Positions 16,085-23,472 of a stretch of 64,000 nucleotides of DNA are shown here, piece after piece. A program made the position numbers and the translations under genes. Source of the DNA: Chitinophaga oryzae (lineage in GTDB: Bacteria; Bacteroidota; Bacteroidia; Chitinophagales; Chitinophagaceae); NCBI RefSeq assembly GCF_012516375.2, contig NZ_CP051204.2, positions 2,108,001 to 2,172,000 of the forward strand, written 5' to 3'. A model generated the notes under the pieces. It did not search any database, was not told the DNA's origin, and saw only the letters and a list, made by a program, of their open reading frames with translations. Positions within the stretch are counted from its first letter, which is position 1. Every line of letters begins with the position of its first letter.

Positions 16085-17440
16085 TTATTTGGCTAGCAGC
16101 TTCTTCAACGACGGGAAATCCAGTCCGTCATATGTTCCGGAGCTCATCAGCAGGAGGTTGGCCTGGTGATAGTCCTGTGCCTCCAGGAAGGCTTCCAGTT
16201 GTGCACGGTCGCTGAACACCTGCAGGTCGCTGCGGCCGAATTTCTCCCGGATCAGCGCCGGCTCGAGGTCGGGCATCCGTTTAATTTCCAGTGCATGTTT
16301 GCTGTAGTATACAACGGCCACATCGGCGGGGTCCATGGCGCCTGCGTACTGCGAAAGGAAGCCGGCATTGAGGCTGCTGTAGGTATGCAGCTCCAGCACG
16401 GCGATGAGCCGGCGTTGGGGGAACTGCTGTCGGGTGGCTTCCATGGTGGCTTTCACTTTGGAGGGGGCATGGGCGAAGTCGCGGTAAATCACGCTGTCAT
16501 CGCTTTTGGCCACCAGCTCCAGCCTTTTGGCGGCTCCTTTAAAAGAGGCGATGGCGGCCAGGAACTCCTCGTCAGAAAGGCCCAGCTCGTTACATACCAG
16601 CTTTGCTGCGTGCATATTGAGCAGGTTATGCTCCCCGAATACGGCCAGGTCGGCGAACCCTTCGTCGAAGAACACGCGGGTAACGCCCTCCCGGATCATA
16701 TGGATGGGAGTGGTATACGGCACCAGTTTCAGGTGACGCCCTTCGGCGGCCACCAGGCTGTTGAGTGCTGTATCGGAGCTGTTATAGATCAGTGCGCTGC
16801 CGGCTTCCATCTGCCTGATGAAGAGGGCGAACTGTTCTTTATAAATATCGTAAGTGGGAAATACGTTGATGTGGTCCCAGGCGATACCGGTCAGCACGGC
16901 TATCTGCGGATGCAGGAAAAGGAATTTGGGCCTTTTCTCGATCACGGAGGCCGGGTATTCGTCGGCTTCGCAGACGATCAGGGGGGCGTCGGTGATGTTT
17001 ACCGACTGGGAGAACCCTTCCAGTTTGGCGCCCACAAGGTAATCAAACTGCCGCCGGGTATATTGCAGCACATGCATGATCATGGCGGTGGTGGTGGTTT
17101 TACCATGACTACCGCCAACGGCTACCCTTGTCTTATTTTTGCTTTCCTGGTAGATGTATTCCGGGAAAGAGTAGATATTCAGTTGCAGTTCACGGGCCCT
17201 GATCAGTTCGGGGTTGTCTTCCCGCGCATGCATGCCCAGGATAACGGCATCGATGCCAGGGGTGATACGGGCAGGGTCCCAGCCGATGTTGTCCGGTAAA
17301 ATACCCGCCTGCCGCAGGTTGGATAATGCCGGTTCAAATATCTCGTCATCGCTGCCGGTTACTTCATAACCTTTCTGTTTGAGCGCAATGGCCAGCTGGT
17401 GCATCACACTGCCGCCTATTGCAATAAAATGTACCTTCAT
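16085..17440 (-). CDS. mpl: Mur ligase, Mpl-like (UDP-MurNAc-tripeptide recycling)
   Basis: 451 residues in the three Mur-ligase domains: an N-terminal UDP-binding Rossmann domain (FIAIGGSVMHQLA), the central ATPase with the P-loop GGSHGKTTTTA near 111-121, and a C-terminal domain with RDFAHAPSKVKATMEA. The N-terminal GGSVMHQLA and the length fit Mpl, which joins a recycled tripeptide to UDP-MurNAc, better than MurC. MurC cannot be fully excluded without alignment, but no other mur genes are next to it. Confidence 0.85.
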   Translation of the reverse strand: MKVHFIAIGGSVMHQLAIALKQKGYEVTGSDDEIFEPALSNLRQAGILPDNIGWDPARITPGIDAVILGMHAREDNPELIRARELQLNIYSFPEYIYQESKNKTRVAVGGSHGKTTTTAMIMHVLQYTRRQFDYLVGAKLEGFSQSVNITDAPLIVCEADEYPASVIEKRPKFLFLHPQIAVLTGIAWDHINVFPTYDIYKEQFALFIRQMEAGSALIYNSSDTALNSLVAAEGRHLKLVPYTTPIHMIREGVTRVFFDEGFADLAVFGEHNLLNMHAAKLVCNELGLSDEEFLAAIASFKGAAKRLELVAKSDDSVIYRDFAHAPSKVKATMEATRQQFPQRRLIAVLELHTYSSLNAGFLSQYAGAMDPADVAVVYYSKHALEIKRMPDLEPALIREKFGRSDLQVFSDRAQLEAFLEAQDYHQANLLLMSSGTYDGLDFPSLKKLLAK

Positions 17441-17468
17441 ACTATTGGGTCATTTAGTTATTTAGGTT

Positions 17469-17631
17469 ATTTAGTTATTGGATTTACGGATTTGGGGATT
17501 TTTTGATTTTGGAATTTGAATTAAAGGAGCTAAAACTACCTACACCAGCACAATTTTGGTTGGCCGGATGGTCATCTTCCCGAAATCCCAAAATCAAAAA
17601 ATCCCCAAATCCGTAAATCCAATAACTAAAT
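17469..17631. repeat. Long perfect inverted repeat, 44-bp arms, 75-nt loop
   Basis: Arms 17469-17512 and 17588-17631 are perfect inverted copies made of AT-rich words (GGATTT, ACGGATTT, GGGGATTTTTTGATTTTGG). Further words of the same type continue on both sides. It lies between two divergent gene starts, so it is not placed as a terminator. The text beside the right arm resembles the start of the window (31-60). Confidence 0.85.
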
Positions 17632-17661
17632 GATCAAATATCCAAATATCTAAATGCATCG

Positions 17662-17691
17662 TTGTTTTTTTTAATGTATTAATTATATTTG
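17662..17691 (+). promoter_or_regulatory. Promoter TTG-N19-TATATTTG
   Basis: TTG at 17662-17664 and TATATTTG at 17684-17691 with a 19-bp spacer match the Bacteroidota sigma-A consensus. It drives the small lipoprotein and YtxJ genes. Confidence 0.75.
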
Positions 17692-17744
17692 CAAAATAAC
17701 GTTACAAAAGACGATTAAAAAAGTTGTCATTATCATAAATTCCT

Positions 17745-17927
17745 ATGAAATTTCGTTTACCAATTAAATTTTCTCCCATGAAATCGTATGTAAGAATTTT
17801 GGGCTGCGCCGGTATGGTTTGTATCTTTGCAGCTTTCTTAACGTCCTGCGCGAGCCACCAGAAACTGGGATGTCCGATGAAGGGGATGGCGAAGGCCCCG
17901 GCAGCGACGCATAATAAAATGAGCTAA
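17745..17927 (+). CDS. Small putative lipoprotein (60 aa)
   Basis: A 60-residue reading frame with a good promoter upstream. From the ATG at 17745 or an internal ATG at 17778 it gives a signal-like stretch (YVRILGCAGMVCIFAAFLTSC) with a lipobox Cys (LTSC) and a short mature part of about 25 residues containing one further Cys. I do not recognise the mature part. It ends 5 nt before YtxJ and should be co-expressed with it. Confidence 0.65.
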   Translation: MKFRLPIKFSPMKSYVRILGCAGMVCIFAAFLTSCASHQKLGCPMKGMAKAPAATHNKMS

Positions 17928-17932
17928 TCATC

Positions 17933-18265
17933 ATGAATTGGAAAACGTTAACCAGTGAGGAACAACTGCAGGAAATCAACGAGGCGTCTGCCCTGCAGCC
18001 GGTAGTTATCTTTAAGCACAGCACGCGATGCTCCATCAGCTCCATGGCAAAGTCCCGTTTGGAACGTGCAGTGGCTCCGGAAGGGTTAACGTTTTATTAC
18101 CTCGACCTCCTGGCTTACCGTGACCTTTCCGGTAAAATAGCGCACCAGTACCAAATACCCCACGAATCTCCCCAGGTGCTACTGATCCGTAACGGCGCCT
18201 GTATCTATGATGAAAGCCATACCGGTATCACCATGGATGAGATTGCCTATCACCTGAACGGATAA
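17933..18265 (+). CDS. ytxJ: Bacillithiol-system thioredoxin-like protein YtxJ
   Basis: 110 residues of the DUF2847/YtxJ family, a thioredoxin-fold monothiol protein. The active-site region is FKHSTRCSISSMAKSRLE near residues 28-45, with one Cys instead of CxxC, followed by YYLDLLAYRDLSGKIA and the cis-Pro segment HESPQVLLI. In organisms with bacillithiol it is thought to remove bacillithiol from mixed disulfides. It forms a two-gene unit with the preceding small lipoprotein. Confidence 0.9.
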   Translation: MNWKTLTSEEQLQEINEASALQPVVIFKHSTRCSISSMAKSRLERAVAPEGLTFYYLDLLAYRDLSGKIAHQYQIPHESPQVLLIRNGACIYDESHTGITMDEIAYHLNG

Positions 18266-18270
18266 TAGAC

Positions 18271-18278
18271 TAGCTTTG
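18271..18278 (+). promoter_or_regulatory. -7 box of ubiX
   Basis: TAGCTTTG fits TAnnTTTG and overlaps an in-frame TTG at 18276, supporting the ATG at 18300 as the real UbiX start. No clear upstream element. Confidence 0.6.
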
Positions 18279-18299
18279 TGCTATATATCGTATAGCACC

Positions 18300-18869
18300 A
18301 TGAAACATCGTATAGTAGTAGCAGTTACCGGCGCCAGCGGGTCTATCTACGCCAGGCAGTTGCTCCATAAGCTCCACGCCGCGGCCGGCCAGCTGGATGA
18401 GGTAGCCGTTGTCATGACCGAGAACGCCAAGACCGTCTGGCAAACAGAACTGAAGAATGAAGATTATCGCCAGCTGCCCTTTCGTTTTTACACGCAGCAG
18501 GACTTCAACGCTCCTTTTGCTTCCGGCTCCGGAAGATTTAATACCATGATCATCTGCCCCTGTTCGATGGGCACCCTGGGACGCATTGCCACCGGCATCT
18601 CCAACGACCTGATCACCCGGGCCGCCGATGTGGTGCTGAAGGAAAGACGCAAGCTGATCTGCGTGGTGAGGGAAACACCGTATAACCTGATGCATATCCG
18701 CAATATGGAAACCGTGGTACTGGCCGGCGGTATTATCTGTCCCGCCACACCGTCGTATTACAGCCTGCCTGCCACCATCGAAGACGTGGCCGCCACCGTG
18801 GTGGACCGCATCATCGACCTGGCCGGGGTGGAACAGCAGACCTTCCGCTGGGGCAGCGACAATAAATAA
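18300..18869 (+). CDS. ubiX: UbiX flavin prenyltransferase
   Basis: 189 residues from the ATG at 18300. The family pattern is clear: the N-terminal phosphate-binding VAVTGASGSIYARQLL, the conserved IICPCSMGTLGRIATGISNDLITRAADV, and RETPYNLMHIRNM, whose Arg and Tyr contact dimethylallyl phosphate. It makes prenylated FMN for UbiD-type decarboxylases. No ubiD gene is in view. aroQ follows by 51 nt and may share the transcript. Confidence 0.95.
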   Translation: MKHRIVVAVTGASGSIYARQLLHKLHAAAGQLDEVAVVMTENAKTVWQTELKNEDYRQLPFRFYTQQDFNAPFASGSGRFNTMIICPCSMGTLGRIATGISNDLITRAADVVLKERRKLICVVRETPYNLMHIRNMETVVLAGGIICPATPSYYSLPATIEDVAATVVDRIIDLAGVEQQTFRWGSDNK

Positions 18870-18920
18870 TACAACGGATATAATTATCTTCGTCGTTCAT
18901 CATTTACTTTCAGCATTATC

Positions 18921-19343
18921 ATGAAGATAGCCATCATCAACGGGCCTAATCTCAACCTGCTGGGCAAGCGGGAGCCAGGTATCTACGGCAGCGAGTCTTT
19001 TGAAGATTATTTCCGGCAGCTGCAAAAAGCTTTCCCCGCAGTGGAATTCAGCTATTTCCAGCACAACGTGGAAGGAGAGATCATCAACTATCTCCATCAG
19101 ACAGGCTTTTCCCACGATGGCATCCTGCTTAACGCCGGCGGCTATACGCATACTTCCGTAGCCATCCGCGACGCCATCGCCGCTATCAAAACACCGGTGA
19201 TAGAGATCCACATCAGCAACGTATACGCCCGGGAAGAGTTCCGGCATACCTCCCTCATCGCGCCTAAGTGCGTGGGCTCTATCTGCGGCCTCGGCATGAA
19301 AGGATACCGCCTCGGAGTGGAATATTTTGTTCAGCCATCATAA
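18921..19343 (+). CDS. aroQ: Type II 3-dehydroquinate dehydratase
   Basis: 140 residues. The shikimate-pathway enzyme is recognised by INGPNLNLLGKREPGIYG (residues 5-22, with the catalytic Tyr at the end), HNVEGEIINYLH, LNAGGYTHTSVAIRDA, and EIHISNVYAREEFRHTS, which holds the catalytic His. It dehydrates 3-dehydroquinate to 3-dehydroshikimate. A strong hairpin ends the transcript. Confidence 0.97.
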   Translation: MKIAIINGPNLNLLGKREPGIYGSESFEDYFRQLQKAFPAVEFSYFQHNVEGEIINYLHQTGFSHDGILLNAGGYTHTSVAIRDAIAAIKTPVIEIHISNVYAREEFRHTSLIAPKCVGSICGLGMKGYRLGVEYFVQPS

Positions 19344-19362
19344 GCATAGTGGTTGCCTAATG

Positions 19363-19396
19363 ACCGCGGCCCGGGAAATTCCTCCCGGGCCGCGGT
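19363..19396. terminator. Bidirectional terminator between aroQ and the terpene synthase
   Basis: A perfect 14-bp GC-rich stem (ACCGCGGCCCGGGA / TCCCGGGCCGCGGT) with a 6-nt loop, followed by GTTTTC. It sits between two convergent genes and can serve both. Confidence 0.85.
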
Positions 19397-19400
19397 GTTT

Positions 19401-20330
19401 TCAGGCATACCGGGGATTGTCCCGGTACCACTCCAGGTGCCCGCTGATCAACCAGTCCAGCCGCAGCGCATAATCCTTCACCGCGGTATTCCATGGGCCA
19501 AAGTCCGGCCAGCCGGCACACAGCTGCAGGTAGGCCGCTACCTGCTCCCGGCGCATATGCAGGGCAATGCGATAAGCCTCTTCCAAAGGGCAGCGGTGTT
19601 CATGCTGTAAAACCGCCACCAGGTTCATCGCCTCCAGGCTGCGCTTTTCCTTGTCAAAAGACAGCAGATCATTGTCCCACGTAGTCAGCCGGCTGACGAA
19701 AAACCTGCGCTGCTGAATGGCCGGATGCTGAAACACCTCCGCAGGAAGGATACAGCCGGATACCACCTCCACCAGGTCAATGTAGGGATAGGCGGCGCCT
19801 AATTTCTCCCGCAGCCCGATGTATTCCGCCAGCCGGGGATAGGTCAGCTCCTGCTTGTAGCTGTACTGTTTTTCGAGCAGCTGGCCTTCAAAGAAATATT
19901 GCCAGCTTTCGAGGTAGCGTGCCTTCCAGGCTGCTGCCTGGTTGTGAAAGGCCAACTCATGGTGCGCTATGGCAAACTGGTGCAAAATGCTCTCTTCTTC
20001 CTGAGCAGGGAGATCGCCCCGGAGAATGCCGGTCAACCGGTCCTGCACCGCTTTCAGCTGTGACAGCGGCAGCCGGGCATAAACATCGTCAAAGACAAAG
20101 ACCCACACGAGGAGGCGGGCAAGAGGAATCAGCAGCCGAAAAGGACAATCCGGATACCAAAGGGCCGTCAGCCGGCCTAATTGAGCGGCTTTAAACTGGC
20201 TGCGCGCATCCTGCGGCAGGAAGGTGTAGGCGTCTGCAAATGCAGGTATCTCTTTTTCAATCAGGACATGGTCAGGATGGATCCTTGAGGGAAAAGGATA
20301 CTGCAGTTCAGTAAATAATGACTGCATCAT
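19401..20330 (-). CDS. Class I terpene synthase
   Basis: 309 residues from the ATG at 20330 (a second ATG follows directly; a longer frame to 20369 is unlikely). The bacterial class I signature is present: the Asp-rich region FVFDDVYARLP (DD at 81-82), the NSE triad NDLLSFDKE (220-228), an Arg at 174, exactly 46 residues before the triad as in the pyrophosphate sensor, and the C-terminal RY pair (307-308). It should ionise and cyclise a farnesyl or geranylgeranyl diphosphate to a hydrocarbon or alcohol; the product cannot be read from sequence. No prenyl diphosphate synthase or P450 is adjacent. Confidence 0.9.
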   Translation of the reverse strand: MMQSLFTELQYPFPSRIHPDHVLIEKEIPAFADAYTFLPQDARSQFKAAQLGRLTALWYPDCPFRLLIPLARLLVWVFVFDDVYARLPLSQLKAVQDRLTGILRGDLPAQEEESILHQFAIAHHELAFHNQAAAWKARYLESWQYFFEGQLLEKQYSYKQELTYPRLAEYIGLREKLGAAYPYIDLVEVVSGCILPAEVFQHPAIQQRRFFVSRLTTWDNDLLSFDKEKRSLEAMNLVAVLQHEHRCPLEEAYRIALHMRREQVAAYLQLCAGWPDFGPWNTAVKDYALRLDWLISGHLEWYRDNPRYA

Positions 20331-20458
20331 AAAAAGGGTTTTCGTTACGGTAAATATACAGCCGCCCATAGCAAAGGCGCAACCCCGTAACCCAGCAGCC
20401 GGAAAAAGTTGTATATGTCCCTGGAAATTAGTTTCTTGCGGTCACTCAAAAAAAATAA

Positions 20459-20492
20459 CCCAATATCCAAATAACCAAATATCAATAATCTC
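20459..20492. repeat. AT-rich tandem words before the 20511 gene
   Basis: Words of the type ATAACCCAATATCC, AAATAACCAAATATC lie just upstream of the start codon at 20511. They resemble the words in the repeats at 26691-26761 and 17632-17652. Confidence 0.45.
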
Positions 20493-20510
20493 TACAGCAA
20501 AACCATTACT

Positions 20511-21278
20511 ATGAAAAACACCTTGTTAAGCGGTAAACTGCTCGTTTGCCTTTGCTTCGCCGCCCTCTTTTTTACGGCCTGTAGCAAGAACGATGACCCT
20601 GCGCCTCCCATCCCGGTGTACAACATGGACACCCTGTATGCGCGTGCAGTGGCTGACGCCATGGTGGCCGACAGCAGCGAAATCTCCAATGCCCTGTGGC
20701 CGATCACTGCAGATAACCCCAACCTGCAATGGAAAACCATCAACGGCCAGAGCTATGTGCTGATGGCCACTTTCATGCGTTTCCCTTCCAGTTACCCCGA
20801 AGGAGATTCTATCACCAATACCTGGGGCGAAGCCTGGCTGTTTATCCCCAAACAGATGAAGAGCCGCATCGGGCAGGATTTTAAGCCCGGTTCCGATACC
20901 GTACAGCGTATCTGTCAGCTGCTTGGCCTGCCGCCGGTAAATGCTAAAACCAATACGCATATCGCTGAAGTATGGGTGAAAGCGGCCCGTTTGTACCGCC
21001 CTGCGGGCAATCCGGCTATTAACACCACCACTACCGGGTATGCGCTGGTCAACGGCGTATCGGCTGATTACACCACCTGGTTTAACAACTACATCATTTT
21101 TGCATATTACCGCCCGCTGGTCACCAACACGGACTATCATTATCCATGGACCCGTATGGGATATACCTATGACTGGGCGCCGGGCGCAAGTGAAGTGGGG
21201 CTGAGCGAGTATGTGGAACTGCCTTCGTCCGGCATGTGGGTGGAGAAAGTACGCAGGGCTGCCGACTACTTCCGTTAG
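20511..21278 (+). CDS. Putative lipoprotein of unknown function
   Basis: 255 residues with a lipoprotein signal (LVCLCFAALFFTAC, Cys near residue 24) and a mature domain of about 230 residues that I do not recognise. It is rich in aromatic residues and Pro, with a segment NTWGEAWLFIPKQMKSRIGQ and a C-terminal WVEKVRRAADYFR. Lipidated and probably periplasmic or surface-exposed. It is monocistronic and convergent with the M42 peptidase gene. Confidence 0.7.
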   Translation: MKNTLLSGKLLVCLCFAALFFTACSKNDDPAPPIPVYNMDTLYARAVADAMVADSSEISNALWPITADNPNLQWKTINGQSYVLMATFMRFPSSYPEGDSITNTWGEAWLFIPKQMKSRIGQDFKPGSDTVQRICQLLGLPPVNAKTNTHIAEVWVKAARLYRPAGNPAINTTTTGYALVNGVSADYTTWFNNYIIFAYYRPLVTNTDYHYPWTRMGYTYDWAPGASEVGLSEYVELPSSGMWVEKVRRAADYFR

Positions 21279-21279
21279 T

Positions 21280-21377
21280 CAATTACGAATTACGAATTGA
21301 GGGCTTCCTTACAGAGCGGTTATTTAATAACCTTTCCAAAAGGGAGCCCTCAATTCGTAATTCGTAATTCGTAATTG
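21280..21377. repeat. Inverted repeat built of AATTACG heptamers (copy 2)
   Basis: Left arm 21280-21305 and right arm 21345-21377. The left arm has two AATTACG units and the right arm three, with the adjoining GAGGGCT / AGCCCTC also paired. The unequal unit number points to slippage. It fills the gap between two convergent genes and could terminate both. Confidence 0.85.
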
Positions 21378-21379
21378 AT

Positions 21380-22480
21380 TTAGAGGTATTTAAAGTTTGT
21401 TTTTGGCGTGATCTGCAGTAATGTCTGGTAGATCAGCTGAATTGTGTTTTCGATGTCGTCGCGTTTTACCATTTCCACGGTAGTGTGCATGTAACGCAGC
21501 GGTAAGCTGATCAGCGCAGACGGCGTACCATCGTTGGAGTAAGCGAAAGCGTCGGTATCAGTACCGGTGCTGCGGCTTACGGCATGCAGCTGGTAGGGGA
21601 TGTCGTTTTTCTTCGCGGTCTTGATGATCAGGTCGCGCAGGATATTGTGTACAGCCGGGCCATAGGTAATGCTGGGACCACCGCCGCACTTGATTTCTCC
21701 TTCGATGTTCTTATTGATCATCGGCGTGGTGGTGTCATGGGTTACGTCGGTGATGATGGCCACATCAGGCTTGATGCGTTTGGCCATCATTTCGGCGCCC
21801 CGCAGCCCTACTTCTTCCTGTACGGCATTAACGACATACAGGCCGAAAGGCAGTTCTTGTTTTTTCTCTTTCAGCAGGCGGGCTACTTCTGCGATCATGA
21901 AACCGCCGATACGGTTGTCGATAGCGCGGCAGATAAAGTAGTCGTAGTTCAGTTCCTCAAAACCATCTTCAAAGGTACATACGCAGCCTACATGGATGCC
22001 CAGGTCTTCCACCTCTTTACGGGAGCGGGCGCCGCAGTCCAGGAAGATGTTCTCTACTTTGGGTTGTGGTTCTTTGCCGTCGCCGCTGCGCAGGCGGGTG
22101 TGGATGGCGGGCCAGCCGAAGACCGCTTTGACGGTACCTTTTTCGGTGTGGATATTTACCCGCATGGAAGGTGCGATTGCCTGGTCGGAGCCGCCATTAC
22201 GGATCACATAGATCAACCCTTCCGGAGAGATATAGTTGACGAACCAGGAAATTTCATCCGCATGGGCTTCAATCACCACCTTGAAAGGGGCTTTGGGATT
22301 GATAATGCCTACCACGGAGCCGTAGGCGTCTACCTGGTGTTCATCGATATACGGTGTCAGATATTTGAGCCACAGCTTTTGTCCTTCTTTCTCAAAACCG
22401 GTGGGAGAGGGATTATTCAGGTAGTCTTTGAGGAATGCCAGCGATTCCTTCGTGAGTATGGATTTCTGTTTTTTGGACAT
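21380..22480 (-). CDS. M42 family metallopeptidase (glutamyl aminopeptidase-like)
   Basis: 366 residues with the M42 fold: the first metal ligands in EAHADEISWFV (His and Asp near 71-73), the small insert domain, the catalytic Glu pair in VQEEVGLRGAEMM near 215-227, then an Asp ligand in IITDVTHDTTTP, and the last His in YMHTTVEMV. Two-metal aminopeptidases of this family act on peptides as large oligomers in the cytoplasm. The promoter upstream is well formed. Confidence 0.93.
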   Translation of the reverse strand: MSKKQKSILTKESLAFLKDYLNNPSPTGFEKEGQKLWLKYLTPYIDEHQVDAYGSVVGIINPKAPFKVVIEAHADEISWFVNYISPEGLIYVIRNGGSDQAIAPSMRVNIHTEKGTVKAVFGWPAIHTRLRSGDGKEPQPKVENIFLDCGARSRKEVEDLGIHVGCVCTFEDGFEELNYDYFICRAIDNRIGGFMIAEVARLLKEKKQELPFGLYVVNAVQEEVGLRGAEMMAKRIKPDVAIITDVTHDTTTPMINKNIEGEIKCGGGPSITYGPAVHNILRDLIIKTAKKNDIPYQLHAVSRSTGTDTDAFAYSNDGTPSALISLPLRYMHTTVEMVKRDDIENTIQLIYQTLLQITPKTNFKYL

Positions 22481-22505
22481 AGTAATATCGCTTTTTGAGA
22501 CCGGA

Positions 22506-22535
22506 CAAATGTAGCAAATTACCCATTATGACAAA
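22506..22535 (-). promoter_or_regulatory. Promoter of the M42 peptidase gene, TTTG-N18-TACATTTG
   Basis: On the minus strand TTTG (22535-22532) is followed after 18 bp by TACATTTG (22513-22506). The start codon is 25 bp further on. Both elements match the Bacteroidota consensus. Confidence 0.8.
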
Positions 22536-22542
22536 GGCTTCT

Positions 22543-23385
22543 TTACGGGAAGAGGCTGACCAGCACCAGGTGGAGCAGGGCCGACAGTGCCATCAGGCCG
22601 TCCAGCCCGAAATAGAACAGGTAATCGGACGGGTCGTGGTGGGCTTTCTTTGTCAGCAGGGCGGTCACCAGCACGGGCGCCAGCAACGTGCCTATTATCG
22701 GAACGGAGGTGTAAGGGCCCAGCATTACGCCGCTCAGGGCGGAGAGCAGGAGGGTGATATAATAAAGCCGGTTGAGGCTTGGGTAGTCGAGATAGGTGAT
22801 CAGGCTGCGGATACCTTCTTTTTTGTCGGACTCCAGGTCGCGGAAATCGAAGAGGATGCAGATGGCATATATCAGCAGGAAACGATGCAGCGTAAAGAGC
22901 ACCAGCGGCCAGGAGAGGCCCTGGTTGGCCACAAAGGCGGGCAGCAGCGTGGTCACATAGGTCCATACCGCTGTAAGGAACAGTGTCTTGCCCACGGCTA
23001 TCCGGCGCAGCCAGGTGAAGGGCTTATAAGGCACTTTAGGGGCGGAATAGAGGAAGGTGAGCACAGCGCCGCCGCTGAGTACCAGCCAGTGGCTGCGTAG
23101 CGGCCAGAAATAAAACAAGGCGCCCGCCAGCCCGACGCCACAGAGCATCAGCATAAGATCGCGGTACCGGTCCACCCACTGAAGCCGTTCTGACGATGAA
23201 TAGGAGCCGGGTGTCAGGTACCAGTGAAAATTATAACTGCAGATAGTGGAGAAGAAAACGAAAAGATAAAAGGTCTGTCGCGGATACTGCAGTTCCAGCA
23301 ACTGATTGGTCTGCCATATCATCAGCAGCGCGCATAAGGCAATGAATACCGATGTAAAGAGGATGAAATTAAAAATAGACTTCAT
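22543..23385 (-). CDS. UbiA-superfamily-like membrane protein
   Basis: 280 residues from the ATG at 23385 (a TTG directly upstream is less likely). About eight to nine membrane segments. The second Asp-rich motif of UbiA prenyltransferases is well kept (LFDFRDLESDKKEGIRS, about 194-210). The first one is not: the equivalent region reads CSYNFHWYLTPG with no NDxxD-like set. It may therefore be a degenerate family member or act on a different substrate. The family joins prenyl chains to aromatic or polar acceptors. Confidence 0.7.
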   Translation of the reverse strand: MKSIFNFILFTSVFIALCALLMIWQTNQLLELQYPRQTFYLFVFFSTICSYNFHWYLTPGSYSSSERLQWVDRYRDLMLMLCGVGLAGALFYFWPLRSHWLVLSGGAVLTFLYSAPKVPYKPFTWLRRIAVGKTLFLTAVWTYVTTLLPAFVANQGLSWPLVLFTLHRFLLIYAICILFDFRDLESDKKEGIRSLITYLDYPSLNRLYYITLLLSALSGVMLGPYTSVPIIGTLLAPVLVTALLTKKAHHDPSDYLFYFGLDGLMALSALLHLVLVSLFP

Positions 23386-23471
23386 CAATTACGAATTACG
23401 AATTACGAATTACGAATTGAGGATCACTATTACGCTCCAATTCGTAATTCGTAATTCGTAATTCGTAATTG
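23386..23471. repeat. Inverted repeat built of AATTACG heptamers (copy 3)
   Basis: Perfect 34-bp arms, 23386-23419 and 23438-23471, each with four AATTACG-type units, around an 18-nt loop. It begins next to the start codon of the UbiA-like gene and ends 1 bp before the stop of the carboxylase gene, both read leftward. Strongest example of the family. Confidence 0.9.
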
Positions 23472-23472
23472 A

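Larger units (their letters stand above)
17441..17744. other. Divergent intergenic region with long inverted repeat and promoter
   Basis: 304 bp between the starts of the Mpl-like gene (leftward) and a small lipoprotein gene (rightward). It is mostly filled by the 44-bp-arm inverted repeat and AT-rich words, plus the promoter at 17662-17691. No gene is seen. Confidence 0.6.

Noticed and set aside
16166..17299. 377-codon plus-strand frame inside the Mpl-like gene
   Set aside because: Antisense shadow; no start signals or recognisable domains.
23386..23471. Possible CRISPR array
   Set aside because: Repeat unit is only 7 bp without spacers and is mirrored; no cas genes in the window.
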